Shown: in pieces, positions 8,079 through 14,564 of the stretch
Numbering within the stretch: position 1 is the first letter of the stretch
Layout: every line of letters begins with the position of its first letter
From: Spirochaetales bacterium
Lineage (GTDB): Bacteria > Spirochaetota > Spirochaetia > Treponematales > Treponemataceae
DNA length: 61,254 nt
Assembly: GCA_029098225.1 (NCBI GenBank)
Contig: JAQXNX010000006.1
Coordinates: 1-61,254 of the forward strand
Reading direction: 5' to 3'
The notes under the pieces: generated by a model
The model's input: only the letters and a program-made list of their open reading frames with translations
Database searches by the model: none
Told to the model about the DNA's origin: nothing
Made by a program: the position numbers and the translations under genes

Positions 8079-8381
8079 TTATATTTCAAAATCCAGACAG
8101 GCACGGCTTGCGGTGAATGGGCGAACCTTACTGTCTGCTACGGCAACGTGCTCGGGGTGCTTTGAATAGCCTTTGAGGGCTTCTTCAGATTCAAAGGTGG
8201 AATCCAGCATCAAATCGGCAGTAGAAGTTGCGAGACGTCCGCTTGTATTGACTTTGATGTCTACAAGTCCCGGGATTTTTCCTTTAAGGCTTTCCAGCCC
8301 TTCTTTGATCCCACTTTTTACAGATTCTTTTTCAGAATCGCTCATATCTTTTAGTGTCCATAAAATTATGTGTTTTACCAT
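8079..8381 (-). CDS. Dabb (stress-responsive A/B barrel) domain protein
   Basis: The 100-residue protein is a single Dabb domain: MVKHIILWTLKDM at the start, LESLKGKIPGLVDIKVN in the middle, and YSKHPEHVAVADSKVRPF, whose H-x-x-H-x-x-V pattern is typical. These dimeric alpha-beta barrels are often stress-linked or act as small enzymes; the reaction cannot be inferred. AGAGGA lies 6-11 nt before ATG. It stands alone, convergent with aroF. Its codon use is GC-richer than that of its neighbours. Confidence 0.88.
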   Translation of the reverse strand: MVKHIILWTLKDMSDSEKESVKSGIKEGLESLKGKIPGLVDIKVNTSGRLATSTADLMLDSTFESEEALKGYSKHPEHVAVADSKVRPFTASRACLDFEI

Positions 8382-8561
8382 TTGTATCCTCTTTAGTGTA
8401 AGTATTAAAAATGAATTAGATTTTCTTTCAGAATTTTTGAATCTTGAAATCCATTTCTTCTAAATGGTAATGAATGTGCAGTTTACTTGCAAGACTTAAA
8501 ACTTCATAGTAACAAACGCTAATATTGACTATTGATTCAAACAAAAATTAATAAATTTACA

Positions 8562-8650
8562 CCAAGTATACTGTGTATATATTGACAAGTATACTTTGCA
8601 AGTTTATAATTAGGTTTGTACCAAGTTTACTTGGCATAAACCTAATTATA
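8562..8650. promoter_or_regulatory. Triple palindrome operator and 5' UTR hairpin
   Basis: Three copies of one palindromic motif occur: CCAAGTATACTGTG (8562-8575), ACAAGTATACTTTG (8585-8598) and CCAAGTTTACTTGG (8621-8634), consensus CCAAGTATACTTGG. The middle copy sits between the -35 and -10 boxes. The third copy is nested in a 13-bp perfect inverted repeat (8605-8617 with 8638-8650) that contains the -10 on one side and abuts the AGGAG ribosome site on the other. Confidence 0.75.
8582..8610 (+). promoter_or_regulatory. Perfect consensus promoter of the outer-membrane protein gene
   Basis: TTGACA (8582-8587), 17-nt spacer, TATAAT (8605-8610): a full match to the sigma70 consensus. Such a strong promoter overlaid by operators suggests tight repression. 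Confidence 0.85.
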
Positions 8651-8663
8651 GGAGTTAAACATA

Positions 8664-9278
8664 ATGAAGAAAATAATAGTAATTGCAATTTTAATAATCT
8701 TTTCAAACTCTTTATTTGCAAAAAATTTTTCATTTGGTGTTGAAGGAGGAGCAGGAATCAATACTGCAATAATTGAGTTCTCAGACGGTACAAAATCTGA
8801 TTTTGATTTTATTCCAACTGTCAGGTTTGGGGGAGGCGCAGAATATAGTTTTAATGAAATAACAACCTTGCAAATAAAGACCTTCTTTCATCATAGAAAT
8901 GGATTTTCTTTTACAAATTCAAATGGAAAAACTAATGTTTCGTTTATGACAATAGACATTCCTGTTTTGCTGAAATTTACATTTACCGGAATAGAGAATA
9001 TTAATGGGCGATTTTCAATTTTTACAGGACCTAACTTCAGTTTTAAAATCAGTGATTTTGATGTGTCTATCGGTGGATGGAAAAATGACTTAAATATTTT
9101 TTCCAGTGATGACATTTTTGCGGCCGGAATTGAATGTGGCGCAGAATATGCTTTTACAAAAGAGGACGGTTTTAGGCTTTGCTGTTCTGTCTTATATGAT
9201 ATTTCTGATTTTTCGCATAATGCTGATTTTTCAACAAGAAGATTATGCATAATGCCATATCTTAGTTACTGGTTTTAA
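8664..9278 (+). CDS. Outer-membrane beta-barrel protein (porin-like)
   Basis: The 204-residue protein has a Sec signal peptide (MKKIIVIAILIIFSNSLFA). Alternating amphipathic strands rich in Gly and aromatic residues follow (FSFGVEGGAGINTAI; VRFGGGAEYSF; TTLQIKTFFHHR) and it ends in an aromatic residue (PYLSYWF), as outer-membrane barrels do. It resembles generic porT/OmpA-like eight-strand barrels. AGGAG precedes ATG 8664. Its promoter carries three operator-like palindromes, so expression is likely conditional. Ligand and role are unknown. Confidence 0.75.
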   Translation: MKKIIVIAILIIFSNSLFAKNFSFGVEGGAGINTAIIEFSDGTKSDFDFIPTVRFGGGAEYSFNEITTLQIKTFFHHRNGFSFTNSNGKTNVSFMTIDIPVLLKFTFTGIENINGRFSIFTGPNFSFKISDFDVSIGGWKNDLNIFSSDDIFAAGIECGAEYAFTKEDGFRLCCSVLYDISDFSHNADFSTRRLCIMPYLSYWF

Positions 9279-9300
9279 AGAGGTTGCAAAACTGTTATAT

Positions 9301-9316
9301 TGCGCATCCGTGCGCA
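9301..9316 (+). other. Small hairpin before the Fe-S protein gene
   Basis: TGCGCA TCCG TGCGCA forms a perfect 6-bp stem about 15 nt before the GAGGAGG ribosome site of the next gene. No T-tract follows, so a leader or spacer role is more likely than termination. Confidence 0.5.
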
Positions 9317-9339
9317 CCCGCTTGCCGAGGAGGAATATT

Positions 9340-10098
9340 ATGACATTACAAAAAATCCGCAGATTTACGCTTATCATCAGCATGCTGCTTTTTCCGATTA
9401 CGATTTATTATTTTTCGCCCTATCTGATTATAAGGGCGGCAATGCAGCATATCATAAATGGAAGCTTTATTGTCTTTTCTTTGATGTTCATTTTGGGATT
9501 ATTTTTTGGCCGTTTATGGTGCGGATTTTTCTGTCCAACCGGCGGTATGTGCGAATGCTTTGCTCAGATTTCTGATAAGGCTCCAAAGCAGCTCTGGCGC
9601 AATTATATTAAATATGGAATCTGGCTTGTGTGGGTCAGCGGAATATTTGTCTGCCATATTCTGGGAAGCGGCGATTACACGGTTCAGCCTTTTTTTATGA
9701 CCAGGCATGGAATATCAATTTCTGATATTTACGGCTATGTGATTTATTATGGAATTGTGATTGTATTTTTAATTCCGGCTTTAATTCATGGGAAGAGGGC
9801 AAACTGTCACTATATTTGCTGGATGGCGCCTTTTATGATTTTTGGATATAAGGTCGGAAGGACTTTGCATTTGCCTCAATTGAAAATCAAATCAAAAAAA
9901 GAGAAATGTATAGGTTGTAAAAAATGTGAAAAAGTTTGCCCGATGAGTTTGAATGTGACACAACTATTAAAGTATGGCGAGATAAAGTCTGCGGAATGCA
10001 TTTTGTGCGGGGAATGTATTAAGGCTTGCACGAAAGAAGTTCTTGAATATAATATGTTTAAGGTTACGGAAGTACGATGTTCTATAACAAAGCATTAA
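9340..10098 (+). CDS. NapH/CcoG-like membrane protein with 2x[4Fe-4S] ferredoxin domain
   Basis: The 252-residue protein has about four membrane helices and then a ferredoxin tail. The motif LWCGFFCPTGGMCECF (residues 60-75) is typical of NapH/NosR-type quinol-linked electron carriers. The tail carries CIGCKKCEKVCP and CILCGECIKAC, two [4Fe-4S] cysteine sets, on the cytoplasmic side. I chose ATG 9340 because GAGGAGG lies 8 nt upstream; the longer GTG-type start at 9310 lacks a site. No nap, nos or other reductase gene is adjacent, so the electron acceptor is unknown. Confidence 0.85.
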   Translation: MTLQKIRRFTLIISMLLFPITIYYFSPYLIIRAAMQHIINGSFIVFSLMFILGLFFGRLWCGFFCPTGGMCECFAQISDKAPKQLWRNYIKYGIWLVWVSGIFVCHILGSGDYTVQPFFMTRHGISISDIYGYVIYYGIVIVFLIPALIHGKRANCHYICWMAPFMIFGYKVGRTLHLPQLKIKSKKEKCIGCKKCEKVCPMSLNVTQLLKYGEIKSAECILCGECIKACTKEVLEYNMFKVTEVRCSITKH

Positions 10099-10155
10099 AA
10101 ATTTGTAAACGCAATTTTTTGCTTTAACTGATATAAGATATAATAAGAGGTCAAA

Positions 10156-10488
10156 ATGACAAAAGAAGAAATTTTGGAAAAGAGCCGCAGCGATAATGCT
10201 GGAAAAGATATTGAAGATCTGGAAGTTCAGAAGAGGGCAGCAACAATTGCATATTTCTCATCTTTTGGATTATGCATTTTGATTTCTGTTTTAAATTGGA
10301 TTTTTACCAGACAGATAAAAATAGAGTGCTGGATTGTTTTTTTTGGAATGGTTTGTATTGTATTTTTTGTAAAGTTTGTCAAACTTAAAAAATTACATGA
10401 ACTCTTTGTAGCACTTGGCTATCTTTTGATTTTTATAGCTCTGCTGATTCTCTTTATTCTGCAGCTGTCTGGAAAAATAGTTGGATAA
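10156..10488 (+). CDS. Small membrane protein, DUF6442-like
   Basis: The 110-residue protein starts with MTKEEILEKSRSDNAGKDIEDLEVQKRA, a soluble helical lead that I recall from DUF6442, and then has three membrane helices. AGAGG precedes the start. It is followed 47 nt later by an XRE-type regulator, the same pairing seen in many Firmicutes (family recollection, not searched). Function is unknown; a membrane partner controlled by, or signalling to, the regulator is plausible. Confidence 0.7.
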   Translation: MTKEEILEKSRSDNAGKDIEDLEVQKRAATIAYFSSFGLCILISVLNWIFTRQIKIECWIVFFGMVCIVFFVKFVKLKKLHELFVALGYLLIFIALLILFILQLSGKIVG

Positions 10489-10496
10489 ATAGCAAC

Positions 10497-10515
10497 GCGG
10501 GCCTAACCGGTCCGC
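10497..10515 (+). other. Intercistronic hairpin before the HTH gene
   Basis: GCGGGCC and GGTCCGC pair (one G-U) around TAACC, 7 bp. AAGGAG follows 8 nt later. Like the hairpin before lpoB, it separates two genes of one operon without a T-tract. Confidence 0.6.
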
Positions 10516-10535
10516 TTAAATAAGGAGTCAGCAGC

Positions 10536-10745
10536 ATGAACGAAAATCTGGTTCTAAAAAATCACTTAAAAGAAATTCGCACAGAAAAAAAACTTTCACA
10601 GTCAGAGCTTGCTCAAATGGTTGGAGTTTCCAGAAATACAATCAGTTCCATAGAAACTTTGCAATTTTGCCCTACTGCAAAACTGGCACTTATACTATGT
10701 GTTGCTTTAGATAAAAGGTTTGAAGATATCTTTTATTTTGAATAA
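10536..10745 (+). CDS. XRE family helix-turn-helix regulator
   Basis: The 69-residue protein is a bare lambda-repressor-like HTH: LKEIRTEKKLSQSELAQMVG followed by VSRNTISSIETLQFCPTAKL and an end LDKRFEDIFYFE. This is the usual layout of small YozG-like regulators paired with a membrane gene. AAGGAG lies 10 nt before ATG. It probably binds the promoter of its own operon with the DUF6442-like gene; the operator was not identified. Confidence 0.9.
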   Translation: MNENLVLKNHLKEIRTEKKLSQSELAQMVGVSRNTISSIETLQFCPTAKLALILCVALDKRFEDIFYFE

Positions 10746-10814
10746 TTAAGCAGATTCATAACCGCAGTCAAGCCTGTGAATGAATGCTTTCTACTCAAAA
10801 TGTATCTCTTGATT

Positions 10815-11261
10815 TTATAAATTATTAATAAAAAAAAATTCCTGAAAGATAAATGTAATAATCAGAGCGGCTGCCATAAACGGAATAAAAGCGAAGGCTT
10901 TGTTTCTTGATTTTATATTAAATAGAAATGCAATAAAAACTTCCAGAACGATGCAAACGGGAAGAAGTTTTGGCAAAAGAAAAATTCCCTGAAAGACACC
11001 AAACAAGACATCTGCCATTCCAAGTTTGTTTTTTGTAATTTTCCTTATTAAAAAATAAAAGGTCCCGGCTGCTAATCCTGTAATAATTATAATCAAAATT
11101 TTTGTTTGAAAAAAAATAAATTGAATAGTAAGCGCAAAAAAAACTGAAAGCAGTTGTATGTATATTTTTACTGATTTGTGTTTTATATCCTGCAATGAAA
11201 GAATCAGTGAAAAAATAAGTATGATGGAAAATGAAAAAATATAATAAAGCAGTTTTTGCAT
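10815..11261 (-). CDS. Small A24-type (prepilin peptidase-like) membrane protease
   Basis: The 148-residue protein has five or six membrane helices. Two aspartate motifs of the A24 aspartic protease family are visible: SLQDIKHKSV near residue 22 and KLGMADVLFGVFQG near residue 80, where GMAD replaces the usual GxGD. It lacks the N-terminal methyltransferase part of full prepilin peptidases. ATG 11261 is preceded by TATAAT only 6 nt upstream and no ribosome site, so a leaderless mRNA is predicted; the in-frame TTG at 11297 lies within the -35 box and is rejected. No pilin gene is nearby. Confidence 0.72.
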   Translation of the reverse strand: MQKLLYYIFSFSIILIFSLILSLQDIKHKSVKIYIQLLSVFFALTIQFIFFQTKILIIIITGLAAGTFYFLIRKITKNKLGMADVLFGVFQGIFLLPKLLPVCIVLEVFIAFLFNIKSRNKAFAFIPFMAAALIITFIFQEFFFINNL

Positions 11262-11267
11262 TTTCTT

Positions 11268-11297
11268 ATTATATTTTGTAGAATGAAAAACGGTCAA
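11268..11297 (-). promoter_or_regulatory. Promoter placing the transcript start at the A24 gene's ATG
   Basis: On the minus strand TTGACC (11292-11297), 18-nt spacer, TATAAT (11268-11273). Only 6 nt separate the -10 box from ATG 11261. Confidence 0.7.
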
Positions 11298-11347
11298 GTT
11301 TATTTACTGATGTTTCTGAATAATTAGTTAACTGTCCTTTTAAATCA

Positions 11348-11376
11348 TTGACTGTAATCATTTTTATCTATAAAAT
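11348..11376 (+). promoter_or_regulatory. Promoter of ppdK
   Basis: TTGACT (11348-11353), 17-nt spacer, TAAAAT (11371-11376), then an untranslated leader of about 40 nt with GGAG before ATG 11423. Confidence 0.7.
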
Positions 11377-11422
11377 GTAAAGACTAACATTGAAATCTTT
11401 TTTTAAATATGGAGTAAAATCA

Positions 11423-14194
11423 ATGGCAACAAAGTATGTTTACTTTTTCGGTAACGGCGACGCTGACGGTGATGAGTCAATGCGCGCTGAACTCGGTGGT
11501 AAAGGTGCAAACCTTGCTCAGATGGCAAAGAAACCTTTAAGTCTTCCAGTTCCACCTGGATTCACAATCACAACAGACGTTTGTCAGGAATTCTACAAGC
11601 TCGGTCGCAAGTACCCGGCTGGTTTGGCAGCAGAAGTTGATAAGTACCTTGCAAAGCTTGAAAAGGCTATGGGTAAGAAGCTTGGAGATGAGAAGGATCC
11701 TCTTCTCGTATCAGTTCGTTCTGGTGCTGCAATTTCTATGCCTGGTATGATGGATACAATCCTCAATCTTGGTCTTAACGACAAGTCTGTAATTGGTCTT
11801 GCAAATAAAACAGGTAACGAACGTTTCGCTTGGGATGCTTACCGCCGCTTTATTCAGATGTACGGTGACGTTGCAATGGGTGTTGACCACGACAAATTTG
11901 AAGCAATCATTGACAAGGAAAAGGCTAAGCGTGGTATTAAAGATGATCCAGAGTTGAATGTAGAAGAACTCAAGAACATCGTTGCTAACTACAAAAAAAT
12001 GTACAAAAAGGAAAAGGGAGAAGACTTCCCTCAGGATCCTAAAAAGCAGATGTGGGGTGCTATCGGTGCCGTATTCGGTTCTTGGATGAACCCACGTGCT
12101 ATTACATACCGTAAGCTCAACAACATCAAGGAAGGTGCTCTTAAGGGTACAGCCGTTTCTGTAATGGCCATGGTATTCGGTAACAAGGGTAACACTTCTG
12201 GTACTGGTGTATGTTTCTCACGCGACCCTTCAACAGGTAAGAACGAGTTCATGGGTGAGTACCTTATGAACGCTCAGGGTGAAGACGTAGTAGCAGGTAT
12301 TCGTACACCACAGAAGCTCTCACAGCTTCAGAAAGAAAATCCAAAGGTTTATGACCAGCTCTGCAAGATTCGTGACCGCCTCGAAAAGCACTATCACGAT
12401 ATGCAGGATATGGAGTTCACAGTTGAAGAAGGAAAACTCTTCATGCTCCAGTGCCGCAATGGTAAGAGAACTGGTGCAGCTGCTGTAAAGATGGCTGTAG
12501 ACATGGTAGCTGAAAAGCTCATCACAAAAGAACAGGCTCTTCTCCGCGTAGAACCAGAACAGCTCAACCAGCTCCTCCTCCCACAGTTGGACAAGGACGC
12601 TGTAAAGAAGGCTACAGAAATTGCTGCTGGTCTTAACGCTTCTCCTGGAGCTGGATGCGGACAGATCGTATTCACAGCTGATGAAGCTGAAGAATGGGCA
12701 AAAGCTGGAAAGAAGGTTCTTCTCGTTCGTAAAGAAACATCTCCAGATGATATCGCAGGTATGGCTGTTGCACAGGGTATTCTTACATCAACTGGTGGAC
12801 GTACTTCTCACGCTGCCGTAGTTGCTCGTGGTATGGGAACTCCTTGTGTTTGTGGTTGTTCAGATGTTACATTCAAAGACGCTAACACAATCGTTGTAAA
12901 GGGCAAGTCATACAAGAAGGGAGACTTCCTCACAATCGATGGTGCTACAGGTAAAGTATATGAAGGACAGGTTGCTGTAAAACCTGCTACAATCTCTGGC
13001 GATCTCGAAACATTCCTTGGTTGGGCAGATGAAGTTCGTGCTAAGTCTACACGCAAGACTGCTTCTGGCCAGACTGTTAAGGGATTCGATGTATTCGCTA
13101 ACGGTGATACACCAAAGAATGCTGAAGATGCATTCCGCTTCGGTGCAAAGGGTATTGGTCTTTGCCGTACAGAACACATGTTCTTCGACGAACCAAAACT
13201 TACTGCATTCCAGAAGATGATCGTTTCTGAAAATACAGAAGACCGCAAGAAGAATCTTGCAAAGATCCTTCCACTTCAGCAGAAAGACTTCTACGAAATC
13301 ATCAAGGCTATGAAGGGTTACCCAGTAACTATCCGTCTCCTTGACCCACCTCTTAACGAGTTCATCCAGGCTGAATCAAAAGATCAGCTCAACGCTCTTG
13401 CTAAGAAACTTGATATGAAGCCAGCTGCTCTTGCTGCAAAGGTTGCTGCTCTCGACGAACACAACCCAATGCTCGGACACCGTGGATGTCGTCTTGCTAT
13501 TACTTATCCAGAAATCTACGAAATGCAGGTTGAAGCTATTGCTCGCGCAACAGCACAGCTCGATAAGGAAGGCGTTGCTCACGAAGTTCAGATCATGATT
13601 CCTAACGTTGTTTCTTATCGTGAAGTTGAACAGATCCGCGGTCAGGCAGAAGCTGTAATTGCTAATGTAAACAAAGAAAAGGGAACAAACCTCAAGTTTG
13701 CTATTGGTTCTATGGTTGAATTCCCAAGAACTGCTCTTATCGCTGATAAGGTTGCTAACTTTGCTGACTTCTTCTCATTCGGTACAAACGACCTTTCACA
13801 GACAACATTCGGTTTCTCTCGTGATGACTATGGTAAGTTCATCGAATCTTACCTCGATCAGAGAATCCTCGAAGACGATCCATTTGCTACACTTGATCCA
13901 GATGGTCCAGGTGCTCTTATGGAAATCGCAGAAGCTAAGGGACGTTCAGTTAAGAAGAACCTTCACCTTGGTATCTGTGGTGAGCATGGTGGAGACCCAG
14001 CTTCTATCGCTCTCTGCTACAAGATTGGTTTGAACTATGTATCTTGTTCACCATTCCGTGTACCACTTGCTCGTCTTGCTGGTGCTCAGGCAGTTATTAA
14101 GGCAAATGCTGCAGCTAAGAAAGCTCCTGCAAAAAAGCCTGCTGCTAAGAAAACAACAACTACAGCTGCTAAAAAGCCAGCTGCAAAAAAATAA
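11423..14194 (+). CDS. ppdK: Pyruvate, phosphate dikinase
   Basis: PPDK interconverts pyruvate, ATP and phosphate with phosphoenolpyruvate, AMP and pyrophosphate, important in PPi-linked glycolysis. The 923-residue protein has the ATP-grasp start (LGGKGANLAQMAK; LPVPPGFTITTDVC), the phosphohistidine motif TSTGGRTSHAAVVARGMGTP with His463, and the PEP-binding barrel (GLCRTEHMFF, MLGHRGCRLA, FGTNDLSQTTFGFSRDD, LGICGEHGGDP). ATG 11423 has GGAG in place; TTG 11390 does not. The last 30 or so residues are an added Lys/Ala/Pro-rich tail (AAKK, APAKKP repeats) beyond the usual end. Codons are markedly C- and G-ended compared with neighbours, consistent with very high expression. Confidence 0.97.
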   Translation: MATKYVYFFGNGDADGDESMRAELGGKGANLAQMAKKPLSLPVPPGFTITTDVCQEFYKLGRKYPAGLAAEVDKYLAKLEKAMGKKLGDEKDPLLVSVRSGAAISMPGMMDTILNLGLNDKSVIGLANKTGNERFAWDAYRRFIQMYGDVAMGVDHDKFEAIIDKEKAKRGIKDDPELNVEELKNIVANYKKMYKKEKGEDFPQDPKKQMWGAIGAVFGSWMNPRAITYRKLNNIKEGALKGTAVSVMAMVFGNKGNTSGTGVCFSRDPSTGKNEFMGEYLMNAQGEDVVAGIRTPQKLSQLQKENPKVYDQLCKIRDRLEKHYHDMQDMEFTVEEGKLFMLQCRNGKRTGAAAVKMAVDMVAEKLITKEQALLRVEPEQLNQLLLPQLDKDAVKKATEIAAGLNASPGAGCGQIVFTADEAEEWAKAGKKVLLVRKETSPDDIAGMAVAQGILTSTGGRTSHAAVVARGMGTPCVCGCSDVTFKDANTIVVKGKSYKKGDFLTIDGATGKVYEGQVAVKPATISGDLETFLGWADEVRAKSTRKTASGQTVKGFDVFANGDTPKNAEDAFRFGAKGIGLCRTEHMFFDEPKLTAFQKMIVSENTEDRKKNLAKILPLQQKDFYEIIKAMKGYPVTIRLLDPPLNEFIQAESKDQLNALAKKLDMKPAALAAKVAALDEHNPMLGHRGCRLAITYPEIYEMQVEAIARATAQLDKEGVAHEVQIMIPNVVSYREVEQIRGQAEAVIANVNKEKGTNLKFAIGSMVEFPRTALIADKVANFADFFSFGTNDLSQTTFGFSRDDYGKFIESYLDQRILEDDPFATLDPDGPGALMEIAEAKGRSVKKNLHLGICGEHGGDPASIALCYKIGLNYVSCSPFRVPLARLAGAQAVIKANAAAKKAPAKKPAAKKTTTTAAKKPAAKK

Positions 14195-14201
14195 ACGCTA
14201 A

Positions 14202-14346
14202 ACTGACAGTCACTTTCGTGACTGCAGTCTAACGTGTTTATCTCCCGACGCTTCGCGCGGGAGAAATCAGGTTCCTGCCGGCAAACTCGCATTCGCTCGT
14301 TTGCGGCAGAACCCACAGGCACCTTGCTTTTGCTCGGTGCAGGAAG
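14202..14346 (+). repeat. Array of tandem hairpins downstream of ppdK
   Basis: Four consecutive stem-loops: 14202-14228 (CAGTCAC/GTGACTG), 14241-14264 (TCTCCCG/CGGGAGA, inner CGC-ttc-GCG), 14270-14313 (GGTTC-TGCCG-CAAAC stem with two single-base bulges) and 14319-14340 (GCACC/GGTGC). The last one and the terminator at 14347 share the 10-nt loop TTGCTTTTGC. Base composition is GC-richer than surrounding DNA. Similar arrays occur at 30837 and 55251. Confidence 0.75.
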
Positions 14347-14381
14347 AAGGAATCCTTGCTTTTGCCTGGATTCCTTTTTTT
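14347..14381 (+). terminator. ppdK terminator
   Basis: AAGGAATCC and GGATTCCTT pair around a 12-nt loop, followed by a run of seven T residues. It is the last hairpin of the array at 14202. Confidence 0.85.
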
Positions 14382-14489
14382 ATTTAGGGGGTATTACAAG
14401 CTCTAAAAACGGCGAACTCAAGGCTTTAAGCGCAGGTATGACTTTACTCGACGTATTGCTTTTATTTCTGCAAAATATTTAAAACAAAA
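14382..14489. other. Intergenic stretch without recognised content
   Basis: Between the ppdK terminator and the pheS terminator, about 105 bp contain no plausible ORF, hairpin or promoter that I could support. Together with the flanking hairpins it fills the 370-bp gap between the two convergent genes. Confidence 0.6.
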
Positions 14490-14550
14490 AAAAGGAAATC
14501 CTGCTTTACAAGATTTCCTTTTGAATAGCACAGAGCCCGATTTATCGGGC
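14490..14550 (-). terminator. pheS terminator region (two hairpins)
   Basis: On the minus strand the first hairpin is GCCCGA/TCGGGC (14535-14550). The second, GATTTCC/GGAAATC extended by A-T pairs (14490-14522), is followed by an eight-T run and is the likely terminator. Confidence 0.8.
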
Positions 14551-14564
14551 GTCTCTTTCATGAT

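Noticed and set aside
12808..13248. Minus-strand ORFs within ppdK
   Set aside because: They result from biased codon use of ppdK and show no family resemblance or start signals.
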